From Cenococcum geophilum 1.58 (taxonomy: Eukaryota > Ascomycota > Dothideomycetes > Gloniales > Gloniaceae): a stretch of 64,000 nucleotides of DNA. Below, one piece after another: positions 34,096 through 45,364 of the stretch. The stretch is taken from contig KV748181.1 in NCBI GenBank assembly GCA_001692895.1, positions 372,001 through 436,000 of the forward strand. Reading direction: 5' to 3'. The notes beneath the pieces are model-generated. The model did no database searches and had not been told where the DNA came from. It saw nothing but the letters and a program-made list of their open reading frames with translations. A program made the translations under genes and the position numbers. Within the stretch, counting starts at the first letter, position 1. Every line of letters starts with the position of its first letter.

Positions 34096-36519
34096 GGACT
34101 TGCATCTCACCGTCAACACAGGGTTCGGCCTTTGGCAATTCAGTCCTTTGCGTGCGATCTGCTTGTGTATACGTAGCAGAGGACACAGATAGTTTATCCT
34201 ACAATTGAAGTTCTTGATTTATATTCTCTGTATCTGACGAACACGCCCACAGAGCTAGATCCGTGTTCTATTGTGTGTTCCACTTAATGATACCCCCTTC
34301 AGGTATAGCGCCTCGGCTCGGGGAAACCTTACCTCCGCGGATCGCTTGGCTTTTGCATCGTCCTCCCCTTCTTCCCTCATTCCCTTCACCCTCTCCCCTG
34401 CCTGCTGCAAGCCTTTGTACAGCTGAAGCAGCGCCCAGTAATTCCCGCAATCAGGCACCTCAGCCGATGCGAAGAGGCAAGTGCCGCATGAGCCCAACAC
34501 AACCCTAAGCTCGATTCCACTTTCTACGTGCTAATGAGACCTTTTTCCTACAGTCATCGCCCTCTTTGACCCTCTAAAGATTGAGTCTACTTCATCCGTT
34601 TGCTCGTCTATGTCGAATTGACCGCTCCAACCCGTACCCCCACCGACCTCGTGTACATTGATTTCTCTTCTCCAAGAGTCGGAACGAGCTCCACCTTTCC
34701 GCAAGTTTCTCCCCTCCCCGATCCTATGGCGATATCATCGTGACTCGCGGACGGCGATACCCGCTACACGAACCCGTATACCATTCGAGTGCGCCTCGTG
34801 GCGTCAACCTTTCATGCCGAAAGGTCGCTGGGCCAGGGCGTCGTCAGGCCCCTCTTTCGCGTCGGATTTCTGACCCCTCTAGGGAAGCTGGCACGGCGGC
34901 GAAGGAGGTGAGTCCAGCAGCATCCGTGAAGGCCATATGACCTCAGCTTTAGAGGTTTTCTGGCAATCATCCGGCAGCGGGAACGGCGAAGGATCAACCC
35001 CCTAGGACCGACAAGTTTATGTAATTCACGCCGAGCGATGGAGATGGACCGAAGGATTACGTCTTGCCATTCGGCGCATCGGTTTCACCTTCAGCTCGGA
35101 ATGGAACCCACTTCCCCTTCCGCTGACGCGACAACCCATAAGCGGGCTCGCCGCACAATGGAGACATGGAAGGTGAGGGAAGTAAGGGAGGTGCAAGAAA
35201 TGTTGAGGCGCTTCGCCTCGTGTGTTGCGACCGCGATACCTTGCGCACGTGCATTGCCATTTTCGACGACATCTCCAGTCGGGAGAGGAGTGTCCGGGCG
35301 GCGCATGGGATCGTGTGAGCGAGCAACCTTCAAATAAGCACATATCTTGGAGAGAACTTGATTGAATTGTAAACTATGGAGAGCTATCGTACCTAAATAA
35401 CAAGGGAGATGAGCTCTAAGAGTGATTTGTAATCTGTATTAAGATCGACAAGGGGATCAGCAATAATGCTGCTCGGTTACAGATCGGAAGCGTCGGCGGC
35501 GAAAGTTAAACTGGCTGTCTGGTGTGTTGCTCTCGACAGGGGCACCATTGTTACTTCCTCCTACAGGCCTTTGCTCCCCGTCTCCCTTTAGCGCTCGTCT
35601 TCGGCATCTTTGACCCTCCTGTTATTGACCGTATCTCCATTTTTCGTCGCAAGCCCGACTTGATATGCCAAGCTAGGCAACAGCAGACGCAATATCATTT
35701 TCCATGCATCTATGGTCCGTTATCGCATGTAGAAGCAGGCTTGCATTAGGTTCTTGGCGCTGGTAGGCAGCAATTCCCGCGTTGTGTAACCCTTGTTAAT
35801 AAAGCCCTTAAAAATAATAAGAATAGAGGTATCATATGCTACATTGCTTCTCTCCATCTATCGTTTCCCTAAATGCCCTTCTGCCAAATATCTTCGTCAT
35901 ACCTATGAATCCGGTCATGAAATTCTCCGGTCTGCTTACTTAAGGCAACGACGATGGCGACAATGCTGCCATTTTTAAAGGTTAGGCAACCTCTCCGTCC
36001 TGCCTCCTAGTCCCTCTTAACTTCGTTAGTAAAGGCACACTTTGCTCGTCCATCACACCCCATCCTAACTGCATTTACTAACTTATCTCAACTAAGGCGA
36101 TGACCCTTACCTCGGCGATCCGTGAGCGCTTATTATGACGCCTCATCCGGACTGTTTAATACTGACGTGGCTATGCATAGGGCTGACGAGGAGAAAGCAT
36201 GCTGGTACTACGGATAAATAAACAACGCGTCTGTCTATCTCTGCCAGAATGCGAATTGTAATAAGGCGGCCTTTGCGAAGTGCAGCAACAGTGCCTATAG
36301 ATGCTAGGGGAGGCTTTAAGGTGTTGGCTTCCGGCCAAGGCGCTAATTAAGGTTGCTCTACGGTTGAATCCACCAGTCTTACTCTCCTGTGTTACAAAGC
36401 TGGGCTTTATACTGCTTATTTTATATAAATGCCTGTTCTCTAGCCAGTTTTTTAGTTTAGATATAGGAGATTAACATTCTGCCGGCAGTTTAACTGAATA
36501 AGGGACTACTCTAAACGTA
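34096..36519. other. Normal-composition stretch without a recognised gene
   Basis: GC content is ordinary but the longest frames are about 75-105 codons and overlap on both strands (for example 35026-35343), so none is convincing. A short Cys-rich reading (YLCQNANCNKAAFAKC) occurs near 36235-36300 between stops and may be a decayed exon. No tRNA-like fold, LTR or terminal repeat seen. Confidence 0.4.
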
Positions 36520-37321
36520 ATATAAATCCCTCCTTTATACAAGGTGGAAGCCGTCCTTTACCCCCAATTAGCTCTAGTTCCCTCTAAATTCTCTCCTGGT
36601 ATGTAAATAGCCGGAAGTACTTGCTATGCTTTATACGCCACGCATCTACCTCCAGCTTAAGCGGAAAGTAACCTATATGCTCCTAGTCGAAGATACAGGT
36701 GACCTCTAGGGTCTCAGGCGAGATTATAATGTTATGCCGAGCGAGGTCCCCATGGATGAAGACGAATTCCCTTTTAGCCGATGTTATCGGCTGCTAGGCT
36801 GCCCTGGGAACTGTCTTAGTGATGCAAGGCGGTGGAAGGACGAAGCCGTCTAGCCCGGTTACGTCAGACGTAAGCCGTCTAAGCTAGGGAAGGACGTGGT
36901 TGGTGATAAAGCTGTTGGTGTTCGCGTGGGCAGTGTCGGCGTAGATCTTGCATTCCCTATAAGAAACATAGGCCTTTTGTCCTAATAACGGCATCCGACA
37001 TTCCTTCCCAATGTTTTCGAGTGTGATGCCGTATATTCGTTCCATTATAACGAAAGTGCGGCCTATGTTATCTACTCCGTAGTCCAAGACCTCTAGCACC
37101 AGAATGCTAGTATATTGCCTAACAACATTTAAGGCGTGGGCTTCGTTAAGGAGACGCTCCTTGCCCTATTTTTATAGCCATGGTTTCTCGCCCGGTCCTT
37201 TTTATAGTTACTCTGGTAGAAGCTCACGTTTGGTGAAGCTGCGCTCCCTCACTATATATTCTTTAATCGGGAGTTTCCGAACTTTAACGATCTTCCCGTA
37301 CAGGTTTGGGACCGGGTCCAT
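36520..37321 (-). pseudogene. Phosphotransferase (APH / protein-kinase-like) pseudogene
   Basis: From an ATG at 37321 the minus strand reads MDPVPNLYGKIVKVRKL, then ILVLEVLDYGVDNIGRTF and MERIYGITLENI. After interruptions comes FVFIHGDLARHNIII (catalytic-loop HGDxxxxN, plus coordinates 36742-36753), then TCIFD-EHIGYFPLKLE with the DWE Trp mutated to a stop. This order matches fungal aminoglycoside-phosphotransferase-fold proteins, where HGD holds the catalytic base and the later Asp binds metal. Several stops and at least one frame change break it. The natural substrate of such fungal proteins is generally unknown. Confidence 0.75.
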
Positions 37322-38483
37322 AGGTTACAGAGTGTAGTAATCTTTAGATTTCTTTTTGTTCTGGAAGTGATACGGAAGAAGTTGCGGTTGATGCTCTAAG
37401 ACAGTGGATGTCGTTGCGTGGTCGTGTCACTTGCCCTCCGAAGGGGTTAGTTGCCCTACGCACGCGCCAAGTCGGGGCTAGCCTCGCCAGGGTCTTCCAA
37501 ACCCGACCAAACGATTACTTAGCGCATGCTCTTCACGTTTTAGTCTTTACATCGCCCTTCTCCTCTACCCTACAGAATTGCACCACAGCTCTTCATACAT
37601 GCTCCTTCATCAGCCGTCATACTCCCACGGTTAACAAGACTATATATCCGCACTAACGCCGTTAACAATGCGCTGTCACAGGAGCCCAACGAGACCACTC
37701 CCTCGCATGCAGATACTCGCCGATAGAATCCGTGAACGCGAAAACGATCCCGTACGTCGGAGAACCCCAGCCCCAGGCCTACTAGTGATGTCCAAGATCG
37801 GACTGAACAGGGCGACACTGGGAACGGATATGAAGATGACGACATTTGGACTGTGGACAGACGGAACAGCTAACAACGAGCCTGCACGGCCCTCTGGGGA
37901 TCGAGCGTGCACTCACCCCTTGCCGCACGACAAGACGGTGAACGAGACACAGCGATAATGGAAATGCATGTGGAAGTGTCCGGTCGCCCGGTGAACGCAT
38001 TTGCAATATCTCCAGTGGACCCACCAAACTCATCAACAAGGATGGGGTGAATGGAGAAGCTGAAAAGTTGACTTTGTCCAGCAGCAATCCGCTTCACAGC
38101 CATGCCGAAGAATGAGTCACCGACAAGACTTTGAAGGAGAACACGTTTAGCGATGTCTGCGCAGGAAGCCCTACCGAGGTAGCAAGTAATGAAAGAGCCG
38201 ATGGCCAAGAAGATGAGCTACAACAGAGGCCGCCCGCCTTTGAAAAGGCCTCAGACACGGATCACCCTCGTATGCCCGTCAGCCTCTCTGGCAGCCTCCT
38301 TAAGGAAAATGGTATTGTTGGAACGAGAAATAGATTTTCTCAAACAGCTAGTCAAAGTAAGCCTAATATTCTCTAAAACTGTCTCTAAAACAGTTCTAAT
38401 ATGTCTTTTAGAAGATACTTCCGCCGGTGTTTCAGCTGCCAAACTTAGTAATGAAACGGACTTCGTGAGCCGCCTATTAAAGG
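37322..38483. other. Possible decayed gene of low-complexity, polar sequence
   Basis: Ordinary composition with overlapping frames of 75-110 codons on both strands. The plus strand reads polar, disorder-like sequence in shifting frames (near 37680-37860, and near 38190-38497 ending LLKDQQA and stop). The last part runs into the direct repeat at 38484. It could be the 5' part of the gene whose BAH-like end is in the repeat, but no single open model works. Confidence 0.3.
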
Positions 38484-39125
38484 ACCAGCAAGCTTAATAT
38501 GCTCCCCTTAAGAACAAGGCCTCGCTACGCAATACTAGGGCTCTACCTCAGCAAATTCCTCGAACCCAGAAACGCTCTAGATCCCCCGTCCTACCGCTAG
38601 CGTGCCTAGGTGGCGCTCCTTTACTGAATTCTAAACTAGACTTATAGGTAAGCTCTTTGAAGAATAATAAGAGGGGTCGAAAACTGGTCATGCCTATTAT
38701 TTATAAGTACCGCTATCCTAACCTAATATTATATTCATGCTTACAAGTCTAGATAATAGTGGGGAAGTATATTAGAGACTATTTATTCGTAAAATGCAAC
38801 GGCGAAGACGATAAAATCTAGCCACTAATAGTAAGAGTGGAGAAGATCTACCCTAATAGCTAGCTGGGTGTGCTATGAACTTATTACCCCTTTAGCCCGG
38901 AGGTACTAAAGGGATGTTTTAGGCGCTATAAGATACTACTCTTAGATTATTATAATATAATTAAGGTAGAGTATCTAATAGAATTTGCTAAAGTTAAGGA
39001 GAATTACTAGAACTGCTACGACGCCCTAGATTGGTGTTAGAATAAGCGGTTTAAGGCTCTTAAGAAAATAATTATTCCTAATAAACGAGAGACAAAGAGG
39101 CGAAGGTTGGGAGGTTAGAAAAGGC
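38484..39125 (+). repeat. Direct repeat copy 1 (about 642 bp) flanking the DNase gene
   Basis: Matches 41695-42337 from ACCAGCAAGCT to the shared end near GGTTGGGAGG. The plus strand (about 38700-39100) reads as a decayed BAH-like domain: DYLFVKCNGEDDKI, PLIVRVEKIYPNS, TYYPFSPEVLKG, FRRYKILLLDYYNIIKVEYL, then a basic tail KRETKRRRL. Several Trp positions are TAG. BAH is an inference from the pattern of a WPxIxRVExIY strand, a FxRPE-like segment and an ELxLSxHxDxIxV-like strand. Confidence 0.75.
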
Positions 39126-39554
39126 GACTTAAAATAGTAACGTTTTATAGGAATAGACTTGCTTAATTACGCAATAAAGACAGTTCTTGATGCGGATTGG
39201 AGACTGGGATAACTTCAGCTCGGGGAATATCTTCGATTTTCAAAATTAAAAGAATTCAAAATTTACCTAAAACGACCATTGCATTAGGCTTCATTAATAC
39301 TTAGGCCTCTATAACTAGCAATCCAGGAGTTTAGCCGGGAGGGGACAGGTACCTCTTTACGTAACTTGACAAGGTCTTTATCGAGATCGCTTACGTTGTG
39401 CTGTATATAACAGGTAGTATTCCGTCCCAATTCGCACACAAGCACTTTCCCTTCCCGTTCAGGAAATTGAGCTGCTCCTGCTCCAGCCGGAGCTGTGGCT
39501 GTGTTAGGGTGAGCGGATCCTGAGTTGAGGCTGATGAGCAGCCTGAGCACAGGC
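39126..39554. other. 3' flank of the DNase gene
   Basis: Composition recovers to normal by about 39190. No separate gene is recognised, although short minus-strand frames run into the end of the DNase gene. It likely holds its 3' UTR. Confidence 0.4.
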
Positions 39555-41452
39555 CTATGTGGCCCATGCCAGCAATGCTGGTAAAATGAAGGAAGTGAGG
39601 AACCATATATGAGAGCCTTGGATCACTGAATCCGCTTCGCTCTTCGAGGTTGCGTTGCTTGGTGTGACAGTCGCCCTGTAGCTAACATTCACCTGGCGAG
39701 TCGTGTCTATAATTAGAGCCGCAGGCATAGGATCATCATCATCGACTTCAGAAACATCAAAGTCGATCGACCGCCCATCCGAGACACCCTCCGAGGTGAA
39801 GTAAGTATCGCCGTCGCTGTCTATGACAGAGATGCTCAAAATGTCGCCTTGAAACTGCGTGTCCACATGATAGTGTCCGTTTTGAAGGTCCTCAAAGGGA
39901 ATATAGATGAAGCTGCTGTTTCCAAGATCTCGAAGCGCGCTGCCTGCGGCTTCGAATGTGCTTGCGGGCTGAGCTTGACGTTTCCTCCAGGCAGCGGTAT
40001 CGAGACTGTCTCGCTTGCGCAAGTTGCAACCACCTTTCATGCGAACCATAAAGTTGCTCCCTGGTGGTGGTTTGCACTTGTTCACAAAATCTCCGAAGCG
40101 CTTTCCTTGTTCACCTGAGTTTTGTGCGGCAGGAATACAGAGGCGATGGACAGCGGCTACGCCATTAACTACGCCGTCTAAAGACATTGCTGCAGCGGAT
40201 CAGCTGGATCGCCGACAACTCGTGCTGCTCATTAGTCTTACCTGGCGGATACTCGTCGCACTCAAGCTTAGCAGGATCATTGAATGTACGCTTCTGCTCT
40301 GCGCAGTAACCGCTGCATTTAGCCTTCCTTCGTCGAATCCTCTTCGCCCGTTTTCCATCACCCGCATACTTCAAGATGTCGAAGTTGCTGCCGTCACCAC
40401 CACGTTTGCCACCGGTACTCATGATGCCTGATACTATTAGCTTCTAGTAAGTCAATTATTCGAACGCTAGGCATACCAGAACACATGCTGATGAAAAGCT
40501 GATCCGTTTGTCCCGCAATGTTCGGGATCTCCAGAACCGGTATCCGTTTGCCATTATGACAATCATATTCGCAGTTTGGCTGTAGATTTTGCCGTTTTTG
40601 TAGTTCCGCTGAATAATCTCGGCCTCGCTTGGTAACACCAACAACGCATGAGTCTGGGGACTTCGTTGCCAAAATTGAGCTCACGGCCGTGCTGGCCAGG
40701 AGAGATGTTGCAGTGCGCTGTAGAGAAGTCATACGAGAGCGCACGCAATATCCGGTTTGCGTAGAACACTGACTTCCTACGGGACAGCCTTAATGATTTC
40801 AGTATCTGATGCTGGAACAAGGTGGGTTGACTGACAGGTACCCAAACACTTCACTTCGTCTGGCCGACAGCACGATGTGCCGCCATTCGTGTTGCAAACG
40901 TAACCAGGCCGACAGATAGAGTTTCCGCAGCATGTCGCGCCCGGTTCTGCGCAGAACTTGCCGCCGCACGTTTGGGCAGAGTAGGGACAGCAGCCCTCGA
41001 TCGAGGTGGAGACGCAGTGCGAGTCCGTCGGACAGCATTTGATTCCGGTTCCGCACTATAATTACCACATTTCTATCAGCCATTGCTAGAGGTGGAGATG
41101 ACTGCGCGAATAAAATATTTGAAAGGAATAACATCAACATGGCGAGGAAAAGCCTGAAAGAACTAGATAGCGAAAAGAATGCGATTGTGCCTACGCATTT
41201 CGTCGAAGCAGGACAACATGTTGTCGCAGAGCAAGGAACCGGGTAAGGACATCTCCCTTGCCTTGGGCTTAGACCCGCCGCGATGGCATGCAAGGGGTTG
41301 ATCGACCGTCCAAGAAGTGCAGAACCATCATCGCTTGTGAAAAGAAGGTTAGGCGGAGGACCACTGCTGGAACCCTTGAAGATTTCGACAGCGTCGTCGG
41401 CCGCAGCTGGAGGAGTAACGGTTAAGCAAAGGAAATAGATGAGAAGATTCAT
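39555..41452 (-). CDS. Secreted NucA/NucB-type DNase with cysteine-rich N-terminal region, five exons
   Basis: Predicted extracellular DNA-degrading enzyme. Proposed exons (minus): 41452-41195, 41055-40842, 40788-40477, 40427-40242 and 40189-39555; phases join to 534 residues. A signal peptide (MNLLIYFLCLTVTPPAAA) opens the protein. Residues about 68-180 are cysteine-rich and granulin-like, with repeated CC pairs (ATTCCPASTKC, GIKCCPTDSHC, EGCCPYSAQTCGG, ATCCGNSIC, TSCCRPDEVKC). The nuclease region spans about 220-360: CSGYCAEQKRTF, then CDEYPPA (residues 318-324, crossing intron 4) and CIPAAQNSGEQGKRF, matching the CDEYPFA...N..QG signature of NucA/NucB. An acidic, beta-rich C-terminal part follows, ending in a hydrophobic tail (IWFLTSFILPALLAWAT) that suggests a GPI anchor. 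Introns are 139, 53, 49 and 52 bp; the first is the least certain, and intron 3 has a second acceptor 6 bases earlier. There is no RIP damage, in contrast to the two repeats beside it. Confidence 0.83.
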
Positions 41453-41694
41453 CGTCAAGTCGAGGACACGAAAGCTTAGCGCAAACTTGGAATCGTGTGG
41501 GTTCTTAAACCTCGAAATCGTAGGCAACCCACCTGCGCAGTGCACTGAGAGTGAGGTTTTGCTATAATCGTGTGTAGTCGTCGCGGAGGCGTCGCGTGCT
41601 GGTCGCGCATCGGTAGATTGTACACTAAGCTGAATTAAGCGATGAAGTTCCATTATTACCGGCGCGGGGGACAAATCACGCCAGCCATCGAAGT
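41453..41694. promoter_or_regulatory. Upstream region of the DNase gene
   Basis: A minus-strand frame stays open upstream to an ATG at 41674, but the signal peptide at 41452 argues for the downstream start. No TATA or factor site is clear. Only about 240 bases separate the start codon from direct repeat copy 2, so the promoter is short or partly inside the repeat. Confidence 0.4.
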
Positions 41695-42337
41695 ACCAGC
41701 AAGCTCAATATGCTTCCCTCGGAAACAAGCCCTCGCCACGCAATATTAGGGCTCTACCTTAGCAAACCCCCCAAACCCGGAAACGCCCCAGGTCCTCCAC
41801 CCCACCGCCGGCGCGCCTGGGTGGCGCTCCTTTACTGAATTCTAAACTAGACTTACGGACGAGCTCTTTAAAGAATAACAAGAGGGGTTAAAAACTGGTT
41901 ATGCCTATTATTTATAAGTACCGCTATCCCAACCTAACGTTATGTTCATGCTTATAAGTCTAGATAATAGTAGGGAAGTGTATATTAGAGACTATTTATT
42001 CATAAAATGCGACGGCAAAGACAATAAAATTTGGCCACTAATAGTAAGAGTGGAGAAGATCTACCCTAATAGCCAGCTAGGTATACTATAGACTTATTAC
42101 CCCTCTAGCCCGGAGGTGCTAAAGGGATATTTTAGGCGCTATAAGATATTACTCTTAGATTATTATAATATAATTAAGGTAGAGTGTCTAATGGGATTCG
42201 CTAAAGTTAAGGAGAACTACTAGAACTGCCATAATGCTCCACATTAGTGTTAGAATAAGCGGTTTAAGGTCCTTAAGAAAACAATTATCCCAAATAAACG
42301 AGAGATAAAGAGGCGAAGGTTGGGAAGCTAAAAAGGC
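41695..42337 (+). repeat. Direct repeat copy 2 (about 643 bp) flanking the DNase gene
   Basis: Second copy of 38484-39125 in the same orientation. Its first 140 bases are GC-rich and less mutated than copy 1; the remainder shows the same decayed BAH-like frame, here keeping the Trp in KIWPLIVRVEKIY. The unique sequences beyond each copy differ, which places the repeat limits. Confidence 0.75.
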
Positions 42338-42352
42338 AGCGGGATTAAGAGC

Positions 42353-42597
42353 AGTATATTAATAAGAGGAGGAATACGCTACTAGATAGCTACTAAGTAT
42401 GAGTTCGAGCGCGTATATAGCGGGCTGTAGGCGTACGGCGTAAAGTCTTTAGCAGAATACCACTTCCGCACCCTTATTAATATCCTACTAGGCCACTATA
42501 TACTTATAGGGCGGCGACCGCCGTGTAGTAGAGATCTTAGACCTATTTATATTTAAATTTAAGCGGGAAGGACCTACGCGCTATATGCCCCGTTAAC
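42353..42597 (+). pseudogene. NDC10_II-like (CBF3 subunit domain 2) fragment
   Basis: Reads GGIRYQIATKYEFERVYSGL, then YGVKSLAEYHFRTLINILLG. After a frame change comes VVEILDLFIFKFKREGPTRY followed by MP and a stop. Many fungal proteins annotated as centromere-binding CBF3 subunit domain 2 contain LLGHYxLxRG...EISDLFTFEFKGEGPTRCMP. The family is related to Crypton-type tyrosine recombinases, so this may be a mobile-element remnant rather than a centromere gene. Both ends are missing and RIP-type stops occur. Confidence 0.6.
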
Positions 42598-44309
42598 TGG
42601 ACCAATATCCGCTCCTTTACGCAGAGCATCGCGGTTGATCTTGCGATATCGTGCGTTTTATATATAAATTTAACGATCCCCCGTTCTGGCCCCCCCGTTA
42701 GACCGCTCCCCCATCGTTCATTATCCGTAAACTGCTAGAAGGGGAACCCTAGTTTAGATATCTAGCTTTCGCCGCGCTGTCCGACTGCGGGTCCTGTGGT
42801 GGCTAGATTGGTAGGGGTAGACAAGTTATTGACGATAAAATAGACGGGTGTGCGGGTGGTGTCGGTAGAGGGTCGTAAGAGTAGGCATTACCGATACTAT
42901 ATAGAACTCAGCTGTCTTATAAACATTTCTAGCTTACGTTATTATACCTATAGCTTCTAGTAGCTGTTACTTAATTAGCATTAACAGCGCCCGTCTTAGA
43001 TTGCTCTTCTATATCCTCCTTATCGGCCTTAGAACCAGAATCCGAATTTAATGCTTCTTCGCCGACTTTTTATATAATATTAAGTCGGTTTGGGTCCATA
43101 ACCTGGATAAGAACAAAGTCCCCTTAACTTAGACGGGTTTGTTATTAACTAGGTCCCTTACGTCTTTAGGAGGGAGGAGGGCTAATATTCTAAACAGTTA
43201 ACGAAATGTTAACTTGCTGCGTCACAAATGGTAGTAGGGAGGGTAAAGGGGTTGCTTTTAGTCGGACGGGAACGAGGCTAGGAGATTGTGGGAAAGCGTC
43301 GTCTAAGTCGTAGAGGGACATCCTTATAAGGGAGGAAGATAGCGCTCTGAGAAGTTAAGGATAGAGAATACGCGGGGGCTAAAGCTGCGGTCGCTAAGTC
43401 TAAGCGGCGTTCTATATATAGATAGGCTGCGGAGATATGTTTAGCTAAGACCCGCGCCTTATAATTTCCTAACGCTTTATAAGGTGCGAAATTTAGTTAA
43501 GCCTAGCGCGAATAAGCTTGCTTAAAGCTCTCTACCGTTTACTAGCGCTAGTAGGGAGGGCGGCTAACCCGCTCTAGTTATAGGGTTATTAAGATATATA
43601 GTACTAAATTTAATAGGAGTGTGGAAGAAAATAGTTAATAGAAAGGCTAAGCCACATATAGTAGAACCCAGGCTTTAAAGTATACGAGCTACCGGTACCG
43701 TCTAGCATATACCGCTATTTAACGCTTAACTTAGTATAGTAAGGCGAATGCTAAGAGATCTACTTCTATAGCGGGGTAAAATTCTTTACTATACCGTAAT
43801 GTAAATAGATCTTAAGGATAGACCCTAGTAGCTATAACCTATATATCCTCTAGGAGAGATTAGGGTAAATTAATTAATTAAGACTATATAGTCGTAATAC
43901 ACTTTTTATCTACCCTCTATGGCAATAAGGGTGTAAATAACTAAATTAAGCTATAATTTATAAGGGATTTATAACTAATTAAAGTTTAGCTATCTAATGC
44001 TATACCTAAAGAAACTCTTAGCTAGTAACTAGGGTTATTATAATAATATACCACCTAAATTGGTATTATGATTTACGTATACTATATTATTAGGGTATAC
44101 ACTATTAGCAATATTTCTATTATTAAGTATTAAATATTAGGGTAGAGGTTCCTAGATTAAGGCATAAGATTTCTCTAGTTCTTAACTGCTGCCTAAATAA
44201 AAAGCCTAATTAAAAAATCGAGAAAAGTAAGTTTTTAAACGGCGCTAGCGGATAGGTTAAGGTTTAGTAAAGGCTATAGCCCGTAATAGGCGTTTAATAA
44301 AAATGAAAA
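42598..44309. other. RIP-affected unassigned block
   Basis: AT-rich apart from a moderately GC-rich part (about 42660-42860 and 43130-43400). No protein family, LTR or terminal inverted repeat could be placed on either strand. Confidence 0.35.
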
Positions 44310-44534
44310 TGTTAGGTAAAACCTAAGTAGATAGTTATATAGCCGCAAGGTACGGGCGACCCTAGGGCAACCCAGGGGTGACTCGCCTATAAGGTACGTG
44401 CTCTATATATACCTAAGGAAAACCCTTCCTACCTTGTATACAGACTCCTCCTTTTCCCTTAAGGATTCATCTCTGTCTATATAATACACCTATTATTCTA
44501 TTATTAGACTCCCTATCTACATTCTTACCTTACA
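44310..44534 (+). repeat. Probable 5' LTR of family-3 element (225 bp)
   Basis: Starts TGTTAGGTAAAACC and ends TTACCTTACA, imperfect inverted ends of LTR type. It lies 50 bases before the gag start and contains a TATA-like CTATATATACC. No second copy is in the window, so the limits are less secure than for the other LTRs. Confidence 0.55.
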
Positions 44535-44583
44535 TTTAAATCCTTACCAATTCCCTTAGGAGGATAGCCGGTTTAATTTTTCT

Positions 44584-45359
44584 ATAATACCTCTGAAAAG
44601 AAAACCGACGCCTATACCTAACGGTAATACGCTAGTAATATAACCGCAGAACGCCTTAGGATTTAATGCAGACGAAACCGCTAGAAGTACACTAGTAGTA
44701 TCTAAGCTACCTTTTAAACCTTAAAACGATTAAATATCTATAAATGCTAAAGACTAATTTAACTTATATACCTAGGCTTAATAGGAGCTTAGTAAGATTA
44801 CTAGCGTCCTACCTAATACCACTAATATAAAGGAGCTAGATAAGCTGGCTAAGAAAATAGCTAACTTATAGAGCATTATTAATTTAACAAAGCCCTTCCG
44901 TCGCCTTTTTAGTAAAGAGTATAAGTTACGTAGCAAACGCATACACTAATTAAATCTTAACGCCCTAATTAAGAAGTTACTACCCAATATTAGTAGTACT
45001 ACTTAACAGTATTTTAACCGGTGGATCGCCGTAGTTAAGAACTAATTTAAAGTTAATGACGCTAACTATAACTGTAAGCGACGCACGCGCTAGGCTATTA
45101 AAGGTCTTATAAAAGAGAAGATAATTGCCTAACTAGTTTATTGCCGGTTAGGCACTAAGGATAAGGGTTCTTTATTATAGGATAAATTTAAGACTATAGT
45201 CTAAGACCAGATTAGGAACCCTATAGTGAAATGCTTTAATAACGCTATAATATACTATATAGCTGTTATAAAGGAGAATTAGAGGTTTAACATCTTCCTA
45301 GCCCATATACGTAGCTTAGAGAACCTCTTTTTATATACCCCTTTTGTTAATCCTAAATA
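44584..45359 (+). pseudogene. Degenerate gag of family-3 element (5' part)
   Basis: One frame interrupted by TAG/TAA begins with a mutated start (ATA for ATG) and PLKRKPTPIPNGNTL. It continues through KKIANL, KPFRRLFSKEYKLRSKR and YFNRWIAVVKN to ENLFLYTPFVNPK, where the family-1 element interrupts it. It resumes at 58914 as a continuous alignment after removing the insertion. Assigned as gag by position and composition. Confidence 0.6.
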
Positions 45360-45364
45360 ATAGG

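Noticed and set aside
35026..35343. Overlapping frames of 80-105 codons on both strands
   Set aside because: Mirror frames in GC-normal DNA with no motif or splice support.
37870..38208. 112-codon minus-strand frame, overlapped by plus-strand frames
   Set aside because: No recognised motif, no consistent start, and equally long frames on the opposite strand; composition alone explains it.
41453..41674. Upstream extension of the DNase frame to an ATG at 41674
   Set aside because: A strong signal peptide begins at 41452; the extension is polar and would bury it internally.
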